The translations under genes and the position numbers were made by a program. From positions 1 through 64,000 of the forward strand of contig WNNJ02001609.1 in NCBI GenBank assembly GCA_012934845.2: DNA of 64,000 bases. Reading direction: 5' to 3'. Shown piece by piece: positions 1 through 10,012 of this stretch. This DNA is from Pomphorhynchus laevis. Its lineage: Eukaryota > Acanthocephala > Palaeacanthocephala > Echinorhynchida > Pomphorhynchidae. Numbering within the stretch: position 1 is the stretch's first letter; the number at the start of each line of letters is the position of its first letter. The notes beneath the pieces were generated by a model that was given only the letters and a program-made list of their open reading frames with translations, made no database searches and was not told the DNA's origin.

Positions 1-202
1 AAACCTACTCTGGGAACGAAACTTGAGAAATGCAACTATGAAATGAAAATTCAATCAAATGGAACAATCAATTTCGTCAAACAGAAACGAAGTTCTCAAT
101 CTGATTGGCTACTGATATTCTTTATTATTTTTTTTCTCTTTTCAACAACAATTGTTATTCATCCAAAACTTGTACGCTTTTTTGCTATATAAATAATATT
201 TT
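1..202 (+). mobile_element. 3' tail of a LINE A copy, cut by the window edge
   Basis: This is non-coding 3' UTR. Its last 30 or so bases match the 3' end of the long LINE A copy that ends at 25,607 on the minus strand; both share a cttttttgct stretch and end in an A+T run closing with atatttt. There is no poly(A) tail. It is followed directly by the 5S target sequence ctgggaatact, as in the long copy. The coding part must lie upstream of the window. The short open frame crossing this tail, the 5S remnant and the spacer (about 105-425) is not a gene. Confidence 0.7.
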
Positions 203-227
203 CTGGGAATACTGGGTGTTGATGGCT
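203..227 (+). rRNA. 5S rRNA 3'-end remnant after a LINE insertion
   Basis: The 25 bases are the 11-base target sequence ctgggaatact (5S nt 95-105) followed by the last 14 bases of 5S rRNA, ending gatggct. A run of six T's follows from 227, as expected of a Pol III terminator. The end gatggc pairs with the gccatc that starts the 5S gene at 29,858, so this is the 3' strand of 5S helix I. The first 94 nt are missing because a LINE A tail lies directly upstream. Confidence 0.75.
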
Positions 228-880
228 TTTTTATTGGACTATGCTCTATTTTGTATTGCATTTTCTTTCGTTCATTTTACAAAATTTACTCAATTCGTTT
301 ATATTCAAGTAGACTACTTGGATTTACTACACTTCATTTTTATTCATTTTATAACACACCTTTTATTTATGTGTATAATTGATGTTATGTACATTTGCTT
401 TTGCTTTTACAAGTTAACAATATAATTACACTAATTTTAAAGTTGTCAATACGATACTTCATTTATATCCAGATTTTACAAATATTTGCATTTTATATAT
501 TTTAAATTGTATTTAATAAACTATCATATTCTAATTTTCTAGTCTAATATCAAATGATGCTCTTACATATTTTCTTTTTAAAAATGCGAAAGGTGTTTTC
601 AAGTATCGATGTTGATGTCTTGAAATTAATGTAAATAAACAATTTCTTTGTTATTAACATTATTTGTATGAATTTGGCATTACGAACAACATGATAATCA
701 AATTAAAAAATAAACAGTTTTTTACAGTAAAAGCGTAAAAAACAACAAATTGTTTATTTACGAACATTAAAGTTTTGAATATTATCGACGATAATCAAAA
801 CTGTAACGCTATACCATTTTTATATTATGTGATAATTTTGAATTAAACTTAAACAAACATAGCGTTTGTTTGTTAATCTC
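228..880 (+). repeat. 5S rDNA intergenic spacer (copy 1)
   Basis: This A+T-rich stretch is an inverted copy of about 24,950-25,581. Both begin right after the 5S 3' end and share long matching blocks, for example around 440-700. A shorter part also matches 30,640-30,765. Because each copy starts at a 5S 3' end, I read it as 5S spacer, not as part of the LINE. Similarity fades near 850-880. No coding region is supported. Confidence 0.65.
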
Positions 881-1601
881 TACTATTGAATAAAAAGACT
901 CATAGACAGCTTTATTTTCCATTTCACCATGTCAGCGGAACTTATCATGTATACAAATTGTGTATTTAAATATGTATAATGTAAAAGCATAAACTCAATA
1001 TGTGTAATCCCCTATTCGCAGTATGTCATAGGTAGACGTAATAACCGGAAAAAGACTACTAAAGAAAATATGGTTAGTCATATTTCATCTAAACAGTTGA
1101 AGATACACTCTATTACTGGGCGATGGATATATCTGGACAGCAAAAACGTTTTATGGCATAATATCATTCTACATTAAATTTTGTTCATATTATACTAGAA
1201 ATAAAAGCACAAAGTGTATTTGCGCATAGGTCAATATGTATTCAACATTTAAACAAACATTAAAAATAACAAAAATGCAGCAGCTTTATAAAGTTGTTAG
1301 GCTACACCTTAAAATACCAGTACTCATTTGTTATATTTTATTTATTACGAAATATATCACGATACACACATCGAAGCAATGTTCAGCGGTTCAGTTAAGG
1401 TTTATTTGAAGGATGCAATGTAAAAATTTAACATTTTTTTGCTTCGATATTTCGTCATCAGTAAAGCGATGTACATTTTAGATGTTGTCATATATACCGT
1501 TATAAAATTACGAACAAAAATAATATCTTTGACTACATTAAATGATTTATGACATATTTACTACGGATATAATCACAGCTAGAATTTTATCAGTAGGAAT
1601 T
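881..1601. other. A+T-rich DNA with no recognisable gene
   Basis: I see no open frame of note, no RNA gene and no clear repeat boundary here. It may be diverged 5S spacer, since it continues from the spacer copy, but I cannot align it with the other copies. Confidence 0.4.
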
Positions 1602-1782
1602 AAATCAGCTAACTGAGTCTACGTATTGTTATATAATTATAAAATAAACAAAACATAATAATGCTAAATCAAAATTTTATAATTAAATAATAAAATTAAT
1701 AATTGTTTTTAGATTTTCTAAAATTTAAATCAAGTTAAAAAATAAAATAAAATAAAAAATAAAAAATAAAATTTAAATTTCG
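1602..1782 (-). mobile_element. 3' end of a Penelope-like element (solo)
   Basis: This is the reverse complement of the 3' end of the PLE at 21,412-24,904. It carries the same terminal aatcagctaactga, the block with aacaaaacataataatgc and the A-rich run. The same end also occurs at about 39,650-39,820. No coding part is attached. A toti-like fossil begins within about 20 bases of its inner edge. Confidence 0.65.
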
Positions 1783-1794
1783 ATATTTTTCGAC

Positions 1795-2170
1795 ACGTGG
1801 AACTTGACCGGAACTATTTTACAAGATTGGTTAGGCAAAAGATTTGATTTTCTTATTGATGGTCAAGTAATAAATGATTTATTTTGCGTTAATCCAGATC
1901 TAGATACAGCTCCAATATATGCCTTTTCGGTATGGGCTGTAGCTGAGTTGACTGGACTGATATTTCAATTCGATACGTGGTACAACATGAGTTGGAACAT
2001 GAGGGCATCAGGTAATGCCTATCGTAATTCGCCAACGTTAGCACAGGTTTATCCCAATCGGATGCCATATTTGAGTAACCCTCAAAGCCTTTCGTACCTA
2101 CTTCTTAAATGGCCTAGCGTATGGGGCATATTATGTCCCATATTAAATATAAATTTCAAAGATTAGATCT
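1795..2170 (+). pseudogene. Toti-like virus capsid fossil, fragment (EVE3)
   Basis: About 120 codons read openly. The stretch with spaced residues P-R-PY-PQ-W-P-WG-L-P near 2,065-2,145 matches the capsid-like parts of the fossils at 51,050-51,200 and, more weakly, 13,440-13,560. Assignment rests on that resemblance; the 50-53.8 kb copy is tied to the group by its linked polymerase. It is a short fragment of a coat-protein region with no polymerase part, and it differs from both other copies, so it probably comes from another virus lineage. It is a fossil by truncation. Confidence 0.55.
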
Positions 2171-2429
2171 TGCCACGTTTAAGAGCCGGTGGATAGACAG
2201 AATGGTGGCTGTTGCAGGGTACCGATGTGTATGATCAGAAGCGATTTACAGATGAAGTACATATTAAAGTGGATTATATACAGATGGTGGTGAATACACT
2301 TCATCAAGAGAAAGACCGAGTACTTCAATGACATGTATAAATACGTAGAACTGAAGCGAAAGATTTGACACCTAATGATATTGCAGATCTTAATCAAATC
2401 AGACCAATGTATGTGTATTGTTGAAGACT

Positions 2430-2720
2430 TTGGCCAGGTTCAATGACAACCTATCGTTGGCGTCACAATGTACAAATGGCCTATGGTTTCCGACTGAGGA
2501 TAAATGAAGTCAAACAACCAGTAATCGATTTTCTCATTGTGTCTGTCAGTGTAGTGTTGGTTTTTTAACCATTTCTGTCTATGAAGATGGTTATAATCTT
2601 TCAGTGAAATTTTGTTCCAATCTTCCCTATTCTTGTCTGGTGGTAGATTCTTAACTATCAATCCGAACTTTGGGCTAATATCCTTACAGATTACAATGAT
2701 AGTTTTTATGTGATTTAAAT
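2430..2720 (-). pseudogene. LINE A-type ORF1 fragment
   Basis: On the minus strand, residues KDISPKFGLIVKNLPPDK followed by REDW match the ORF1 segment of the LINE A copies at 10,020, 29,100 and 56,480 (SPK..FIVKNLPP, then DDW or EDW). A stretch resembling the lead-in to the ORF1 zinc knuckle (LFDFIYPQSETIGHLY) follows. The bases in between are rearranged and the zinc knuckle itself is not complete. Only about 290 bp remain, with no 5' or 3' end. In this family ORF1 encodes the nucleic-acid-binding partner of the reverse transcriptase. Confidence 0.5.
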
Positions 2721-3239
2721 AATTTTTGCATTCTGTGTTAGAGAAAGCATTTTTTCCTTTTGTTCCATGATAGGTAAAAATACAATACTAGTATTGTATT
2801 TTAGATTTGTTTTTTGTTTGTGGGAAAACTGATCACTATCATAGATCTGACCAAAACAGTTGGTTACTCCATGATACTAAAATAATGTTTGTATAGGATC
2901 AGTATGTTAACAGTTTGTACGCCTCAGTTTGTTTTATTAGATAACCAATATATTGTGTTCATCTAAAGTTTTTTAATAATCACAATATGTACTTACACTT
3001 TTTGCAGCCTTTAATCTTCTCATCTATTGTACCGCTATCTCCTATGCGGTTATCTGTTCTATTTGCTTTAATACAAGATCATTTCAATTACCTTTAATTG
3101 TTCTTGAATGCTCAGGAGAAAGCACAAGGTATATTTACGAATCAGGATTGAAGCTGCAACACTGGAGAATAACGACAAGTAATAGGCAATAATAGATTTT
3201 ATTATTAATAATAAATAACATGCAGGATAAATATATAGA
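2721..3239. other. No recognisable gene
   Basis: A+T-rich sequence lies between the ORF1 fragment and the 3' end of LINE B. A short palindromic patch with tacaatactagtattgta sits near 2,785. Otherwise I see nothing I can name. The short stretch 2,171-2,429 before the ORF1 fragment is likewise empty. Confidence 0.4.
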
Positions 3240-3332
3240 ATAAATACAATGATACAGTCACAGTCTAAATCTTCTTCATAGATAATTGACAGTCTTCACA
3301 TGCAAGCCCGTTTTCTTCAGAATTATAGCCTC

Positions 3333-5793
3333 AAATCCATGGAGATCTGAGCCCCCAACCAATCCAACACGCCGCCTTGCGACTGAAACACTCGGGGTCT
3401 TTCACCCACCGAAGAGTTCAGTCGGTGCGGACTATGCTGGGTAAACGCGAGACGAGGAGCTTGAGAAACCTTAGTTTTTGTTCTGGGGGACGTTTTCTTG
3501 AAAAGAAAACTAATCCCGAGATAGCGCAAGTACCCCAGAGGCGCACTTGGGATTTCTCTTTCAATGACAGATGTTGGGCCCGTTTCAAGGCCCATCTAGC
3601 TCTCTTCAGGATACGTTTTAGTCTATCCAGGTCAGCTTTCGCTGACCAGCTCACCGTAATGGTGAATCCCAGGTATTTTACTCGATTTGTGAAGGTAGGG
3701 AGTGGTTGATTAGTCAGGATGGAAGATAGAGATTAGAGTGCTAATCTCTTGAGTTTTTTCTTTGTCACAGGGGCGCAATTAAAGACAACCACCTGCGATT
3801 CGGAGGAGTTTAAAACAAGATTGGAAATGGGCAGCTGATCTTTTAATCTTGTAACGAAATGGCTGATGTCAGAGACTACATCTTTGCACCTGCGTCCAGA
3901 GAACAGGGCTGTGGTATCATCAGCATATACCACAATATGTTGATCGCGTTTGAATTTTTTGTGTAGTTCAATGGAGGCAGCAAGATACAAGATTGGAGAA
4001 AGTGGGGAGCCTTGAGGCACACCCGTAATAGGATAGAACTGACGTGCATCAGGGTCGTCTTCATAGAAGAATCGCATGGAGTACAGCAATATTTCCACCC
4101 TGTTAACAATTCTCGCAGGCAACCCGAGGGACCTGAGAGAAGTGGTAACAAAAGGAATGGAAATGCGGTCAAATGCAGCCGAAAAATCAAGAAAGACAGC
4201 AACAGCAAGCTGATGACTGTTATCCTGACAAAACTGTTGCACTTCACCTATTGCTGAATGGACCGAGCGATCTTTTACGTACCCATGAAAACCTGGTGGG
4301 ATTAAATTTCGCCTATTTAGATGGTCACGGATTTTACGCGCAAGCGCTTTTTCGTAAATGGAGATAAGGGAGTTTTGAATTTAAATAGGCCGCAGATCTT
4401 TGGGACATGTAATCGACTTCTTTTTAGGTAAAAATACTCGACGGCTAATATTTATGTTAGCAATGTCGGAAGGGGAGGCTAATAGCATTGTTATGGCGAC
4501 TTCCTTTCTTTGACTGCCTGTCAAAAGCTGACAGGCACGAGTGGAGAGTGGCGCATGGGTTCTGGAGGTACCCGGGAGTGGCCTCCATGAGTTAAGGATA
4601 TCTGTAACAGATAAGTCCCTACTCCTGAAGTCACACCAAGGCGGGATTGGTTGGGGTAAATGAGTGGCTCCATAATTGTGAAGGGATAGTGCCTCCTCCA
4701 AAACTTTATCAAGGCCTATTCTACCAATCCAACCTAATGCCATATCCTTCCAACAGACAAACTTCTCCTTCTTGAGTATCTTCCAGAAGGAAGAATGAGA
4801 AGGGCTAAGGCGAGAAATGCTTGCCTTATCCCTACTCAACTAGAACCTATATCTAGTGCTCCAGTATTCACTCGAGAGGGCTTGTCTGGCGGAAACAGAG
4901 AGAGTAGGAAGACGTAGCATTTTAGCTAGGACCTTGAGTTTTGTTGGAGTGGGATTGTATATGCGACCTTTATAGGTAGTCAATAGTATCGCGGTAGCTT
5001 TCGAAGAGAGGTAAGTATTAAATTTGGTCAAACTCTCATTCACAATTCGGGGGAATAGTTGGATAGCTGCCTGAAAGAAGGCCACCCTGACGGGATCAAA
5101 GTGGAATCTTCTCCTCAGCAACGTATCTTCCTCTAACCGCCAACAAATTAGGTCATGAGAGGTGGTCTGTTGTTGGCGCGACTGCTCAGCACAGAAGTGT
5201 TTTAAATACCACTTCTTATGAAGCAGTAATTTGTCGAGGAGTGAATTAGTTGTTGAGCAATGAAAGGTGGGGGATGGTGGTTTGTGAATAAGATATTCGT
5301 TCCTGGCTTTGCGGTTTGCTGCATTAATCCAACGACCAGTTCTGTCGTTGAAGTCACCAAGTAACATGTCATAGCCGCTACCTAATAAACGATCCAGGAG
5401 GTCACGGTTCTTGTGAATTTCTCCTGGCCGCATATAAATATTGGCTATGCTGATACATTTACCGTTCTTACGAAATGATATAGCTAGACAAGATAGGGCA
5501 GGACAAGAATAGTTAAGAAGGAGGGAAGATCTTAAGGAGCATTTAACTAAGGTTAAAAGACCTTGAGATGAAGAGAAGTGAGGAGGCGTTATATACGGAG
5601 TGAAGTGGGTGTATATATGCTGAGGGATAAATCGAGTAATGTCCTGGGGGATACGGATAGACCGCGTCTCCTGAAGGACTATAACATCTGCATCTCTACC
5701 AGCTAAAAGTCTAAGGGCAGAAGCACCTCCCGAATTCCACTGAAGAATATTCAGTGAAAAAGGCTCAGGCTTACTCACCATTGTGTTAGACAA
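3333..5793 (-). pseudogene. LINE B ORF2: endonuclease/reverse transcriptase, four stops
   Basis: The frame runs for about 820 codons without a frameshift. It has four premature stops, at 4,840-4,842, 4,381-4,383, 3,733-3,735 and 3,418-3,420; the plus-strand copy has sense codons there. The N-terminal third is an APE-type endonuclease: ILQWNSGG, VIVLQE, NIYMRPGE, LLGDFND and SHDLI. The reverse transcriptase follows with VFLDFSAAFD, GVPQGSPLSP and VVYADDTTA. There is no RNase H domain. The start at 5,793 (MSNTMVSKPEPF) leads straight into the endonuclease. Four stops make it inactive. Confidence 0.85.
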
Positions 5794-5813
5794 GTTGGAC
5801 GGGGGAAGTCAAC

Positions 5814-7078
5814 CTAGACAGAGCTAGGTGCGGGAAGGTCGCCCCTCTCGCCACTAGCCCCATCCAGAATCGTAACCCCCAGGGCAGTATCTTCATTTCC
5901 CTTTGAGGCGCCTTTCTCTTTTATCAGCTTGCCAACCTTGAGGGGTGGAACCGATCTTGCTGATCCACCCCTTTTCTTTGATTTCGGACAATCTTTCTTC
6001 GATTGCAACGGAACTGAGGGAGAACTTAGGAACACCCCAAGGAGGGGTGCTAGCCACTGCTGTATTTGAGAGAATGTATTCTTCACGTTGTTGTCCAGCA
6101 AGTGCAAAATATCCATGTTGGACATTCTTTCCGATGGCTGCGCGGCAACAGCAGCAAAACTTCTTCCAGTTAGGGGAGCCGGGACTGCATATTTCATTCT
6201 GTATTCTCTAAAAATACGACAACGACGTGACCACGCGGGGTGGTCCCCACCACAATTAGTACAAACTGGGGGAGCTACGCACCTCTCCCCCTTTAACAAA
6301 GCGATACAGGATGATTTGCGGCATACTTCGCACGATTTCTCCCGCGTACAGGAGGCCCAGTGCCCCCAGCAGTGGCAGGAGTTATAATGAGGAAATGTGA
6401 AGCAATCTTGATTAACCAAATTGAATCTGAGATTATACCCCATAAAGGGGTTGACTGCATTCCGTGACAAAATATCAGCGTTGTTTAAGTCCGTACCGCA
6501 GAACGCAACAGGTAAGGATTCCCCTGTTTTAGATTTCAATCCGCGGACAGAACTTAACTTGAACGTGTCCCGTAAGAGAACCAGATCTTCCTCCTCCAAA
6601 TAAGGAGGGTAATTAGAAATCTTAACAGTTGCCTGTAGGGGCTTTAGCGTTAGAGAGTCCAGATGGGACAGATTATTATTGAAAAATGACTCATAAGCAT
6701 CCATTAGTTCATGTGACGAAAATGAGACTTTTAGTTGATTAACGAATGATCGGACCGAATTGAATACTACTCTTCAAGAGTAGTTCTGGACGAAGTTACG
6801 TAAAAAAAACATTGAAAAGCTTATGCTTTTCAATTGGCATAACTGAATTAATGATTGCTAAATTTTTTAGTTTCGGTATCGGGGGGAGCTCCCCCGAGTC
6901 AGTAACAATTGAAATTGTTCTTATTAAATTGACTAACCTGCAAGTCCGAAGGGAAAGATGTAGGAGAAGGTACTTTACCTTTACCATTTGTAATTCCAGC
7001 AGAATCGTTGATTACAGGCACATTTCCATAGGAGCTTTGATGCTCCGACACGAAATAAGCGTTTTCACTTGTGCACAT
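5814..7078 (-). pseudogene. LINE B ORF1: RNA-binding protein with zinc knuckles, frameshifted
   Basis: The chosen start at 7,078 begins MCTSENAYFVSEHQ. Frameshifts near 6,915 and 6,795 break the N-terminal half, which holds the family block LPPIPKLKNLAII. The C-terminal 296 codons are open and include an RRM-like stretch and CCHC-type knuckles (CHCWGHW..C, CEVC, CTNCGGDHPAW). In the plus-strand copy ORF1 also lies just upstream of ORF2. The gap to ORF2 here is 20 bp. Such proteins bind element RNA; this one could not be made whole. Confidence 0.75.
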
Positions 7079-7110
7079 TTTTATCTGTGTAAACTCTGAT
7101 TAGTGGCAGT

Positions 7111-7740
7111 ATACGTTAATTGTACAGATTTGTATACCATAGCAGTTGTTTGACTGACAGTATGTTTCGCTGTTAGTTGTAAGAATGTGCAAAACTGTGT
7201 TGTGTAGGCGCTTTAAAATTTTCAAACAAGTAGTCCTACAAACAAGTTGTCGTTAAAACATGTAGTAGTTATTTTGTCTTGCAGTATCTGCCAGCGTGTG
7301 CATTCGTTGTCAACATTGTACACTCTGCGTTCTGCCGGAACATCACTAAAAGTGGTGGATTTGTTAATTTTAGCAAACGTTTGCATTTGTTATTGTACCA
7401 TCTGCGTTTAATCTACGGCAACATCACTTTCAATTAAAGATTTGTTCGTCTTTGTAATTTGTTTTCGCACAGTTCTAACTTACAGCAGGATTTGTCGGCC
7501 GTTTTGAAAACATGTGAGATTTTTAATTTATTCTTTTACTTTTAGCGGCTTTTTAGCGACAAAAAATTACGTTCGCGTTTGTTAAAAAAGTGCAAAGCCG
7601 GTGACTTCATATGTTAGTAAATTTTCGCTCAATTCTCAGCAAATTGATGCATGAAATAAGGCTAGTGCTTTAACTGTTTCTGATTGGGAACATGCATTAA
7701 TCCATAAATTGTCTAATCGAATTGTTATCAAGCTTCTACA
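7111..7740. other. No gene seen; possible LINE leader sequence
   Basis: This stretch contains GT-rich short repeats but no open frame or repeat I can match elsewhere in the window. It may include the 5' UTR of the minus-strand LINE B copy, which would extend it past 7,110. Confidence 0.3.
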
Positions 7741-8340
7741 ATCAATAGACAAAATATATTTAATACTTTTTGAGGTTTTGCCTCTCTTTATAATAAAATG
7801 ATTATTTTCAATTGTGTAAAATACTACGAAGAAGAAATTAAGATATCAATTGCTACTTCTGACTTAGCAGAAGAATACATGAAATTGTTTAATGTCTCTT
7901 TTTCTAAGATGGATATTATTTCACACAAACATATTTTGGCGACGTTTTAAATTAACAATTTTCCTCGGTTCCTTTCTAAGACATTGATTTGCTGGAAAGT
8001 ATTTTAAAGATTACAGCCTTGCAATTTATAATTGGGAAAAAAGTTTCCCTATTCCAGTTGCTTTCTGTAATACACCGATTGACGTCGCTCAGATCCTGAC
8101 TTTGACTCATTACCACATATTTATTAATATTTTAATTAATTGCATTGAGCAAAAAATGTTAAAAGAACTACAATATTATAATTTTGCAAATAAGAGAGAT
8201 TACATTCAATAATAATATTTTCAAAACAAGTTATATTTGCGATCGATGCAAGGTTGAATCAAAATTGGAAAAATGCGAGAATTCTTCTGATGGTCAAGTC
8301 TAGACTTGTTACAAACATAAATGTATTAAGCGTCATGAAC
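7741..8340 (+). pseudogene. Degenerate LINE B-like ORF1 fragment
   Basis: Reading on the plus strand gives EEEIKISIATSDLAEEYMKL, which aligns with EVKISFVSNDLAANYMEYF of LINE B ORF1. It is followed by an ILATF..NNFP stretch and, after frame changes, KKFPIPVAFCNTP (compare GNPIPVGFCNAP). A cysteine-rich remnant near 8,235-8,330 may be the zinc knuckle. Several frameshifts and stops are present. The part 7,811-8,105 is almost identical to 31,215-31,518, so one is a recent duplicate of the other. Confidence 0.6.
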
Positions 8341-8984
8341 GATTTTCAGTACGACGAGGATTTTTTTCGATGAGTTTTCTTTCTCTCTTAAGACAGTTGT
8401 GGATGTTTGTTCAGTGTGATGAAACCATACTGAACTACAAATGCAAGAGTCAGACGTAGGTCGCCTACTAATAAGATCGATGCATTTTGTATTGTAGAAA
8501 TAAAACAATATGGGCACATAGGAAATTGTTGGATACAAGAAATATAAAAAGAAAGAAACAATTTTAAGAATCATTAGTGAGCATGTTGTAACTGGATCAC
8601 TTATTCTTACTGACGAGCATCTGCAAACAACTGCAGAAAAAAATGATTTACACATGGCAATGTTTGTCATAAATATTCTTTTCTTGATCAGGATACAGGG
8701 GTGCATACTCAGCACATTGAAAGCCTTCATAATGAAATGAAGCTGGAAATTAAAAAGAGAAAAGGGATAAGAACAACTTTAAGAAATAAATTTTTAAATG
8801 AATTGATGTGAAATTGGAGCCATAGATATAATTTAGTTTACAATATTTTTAGTTTAATAAAATTTTAAATTAATTTGTTTTGATTTTCTATTTATAATTA
8901 TATTAAATAAAATTTTTATTAATGTTTTGGCATTTATTTTTCCTTGATGCTTATCTGTCATTACTTTTTCCTTGATCCGATATT
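8341..8984. other. No recognisable gene; A+T-rich
   Basis: An open frame on the minus strand at 8,326-8,730 has low-complexity, hydrophobic composition and no family resemblance, so I do not call it. The rest is A+T-rich. It may be decayed LINE ORF1 sequence continuing from the left. Confidence 0.35.
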
Positions 8985-9310
8985 TTATAATTTTACTTTA
9001 TATGCGGATCCTGATGGATACGCATATGAATACTCTATCACAATGTCCTTATGTTTGCAAAATGCACAATTCGAAAGTTTCTTGTCCTTCTTGGGACATT
9101 CTGTTGACCTATATGGTAAAGAACAGTGGCCGCATTTGCTCTTACACTTGAAAATGCTTAACCAATGCCCCCACTGTTGGTTGTTATAGAATTGTAAATA
9201 GATTAAATAGTCGTGTTCTGAATTACTGTCAATGAAGCTGAGCTCCATATAATCAAAGGAGTTGTATCTTCCGTTACAAAGATGTTAATTAGTATCTAGT
9301 GTTGTGGAAC
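8985..9310 (-). pseudogene. LINE A ORF1 zinc-knuckle fragment (copy 1)
   Basis: On the minus strand MELSFIDSNSEHDYLIYLQF is followed by a CCHC-type region with QQWGHW, KCGHCSLPYRSTECPKK and CAFCKH. It matches the ORF1 knuckle region of the LINE A copies at 19,250-19,500 and 28,750-28,950. The first cysteine of the first knuckle reads FYNN instead of CYNC, so that finger is damaged. The sequence 8,990-9,430 recurs almost unchanged at 33,060-33,500. Confidence 0.65.
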
Positions 9311-9347
9311 ATATCCCAGTATTAATTTTTTTTACCGTTTCTGTTCA

Positions 9348-9674
9348 ATGGTTCAGAGGGTCAAACAGAAAAGAGCAGTTAGCTCTCCCTCTGATTGTTC
9401 TGATAAATCAGCGGCTGATTCCAATAAAATAATAGTGCAGAATGTGCCTTCTTGGTACAAGATAATGACGTTTGGAAAGCACTCTATTTCTGAGGCACCA
9501 AATTGTGTGACTGACCTACGGTGGGGAGTCGAAGATCTATGAGTAGCCTCTTATTTAGTAGAGCAAGTAAGTAAACTGTACGACACTACTTCAGGTGTTG
9601 TTCGTTGGCTATTAAACGAGGGGCGATTCTTAATAAGATCAAATTTCGATGAAATCTACAATGAAATTCTATAA
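9348..9674 (+). pseudogene. Unknown reading frame of 108 codons with one stop
   Basis: One frame runs from ATG at 9,348 to TAA at 9,672-9,674, interrupted only by TGA at 9,540-9,542. The first half is basic and serine-rich (VKQKRAVSSPSDCSDKSAAD). The second half reads KLYDTTSGVVRWLLNEGRFL and then SNFDEIYNEIL, which looks like a folded domain. I do not recognise the family. It could be the start of a LINE B-like ORF1 or a remnant of another gene. Its first quarter recurs at 33,410-33,500. Confidence 0.4.
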
Positions 9675-10012
9675 CAACCGGGCTCAAATGAGCAAATATC
9701 GAGGTTTTAAACGATAGCAAACATTTCTTTGATTCTAACGCAGGTATAGATATTTTATAATTTTACAAACATAAATTACTTTTCAGTTGTTCATTCTCAA
9801 AAGACTAATTGACGACACCTTAAACGTGTTACAGAAATTCTTTTACATGAATCTCATATGGTATCATACCTTTGTAAGTCGAAAATGTAGAAATATAAAA
9901 TAATTGATATTAATCGTTTTACTTACCGTTTTAGATGCAAAAAATGGACTTTATAAAATGAACAATTTGCGTTTATTTATATTATAATCTTCAGATAGAA
10001 GGGAATTTGAGA
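9675..10012 (+). repeat. Duplicated non-coding block
   Basis: About 350 bases beginning near the end of the preceding frame (from about 9,660) recur nearly unchanged at 32,630-32,981. No reading frame is seen. In this copy the block leads into LINE A ORF1 sequence at 10,013, while in the other copy it leads into the ORF1 zinc-knuckle block, so the order of blocks differs. Confidence 0.65.

Larger units (their letters stand above)
3240..7110 (-). mobile_element. LINE B, minus-strand copy, two broken ORFs
   Basis: This is an R1/I-like non-LTR retrotransposon with ORF1 then ORF2, matching the plus-strand copy at 45,700-49,640 along its length. It encodes an RNA-binding ORF1 protein and an endonuclease/reverse transcriptase that in this group copies element RNA at nicked chromosomal DNA. 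The 3' boundary is uncertain (about 3,190-3,240). I see no target duplication. The order on the minus strand is 5' leader about 7,110-7,079, ORF1 7,078-5,814, ORF2 5,793-3,333. Confidence 0.8.

Noticed and set aside
105-425. A 106-codon open frame at the left end
   Set aside because: It crosses a LINE tail, a 5S remnant and the spacer. The composition is low-complexity and it has no family resemblance.
8326-8730. A 134-codon minus-strand frame
   Set aside because: Composition is cysteine- and serine-rich without pattern. It overlaps decayed LINE ORF1 sequence on the other strand.
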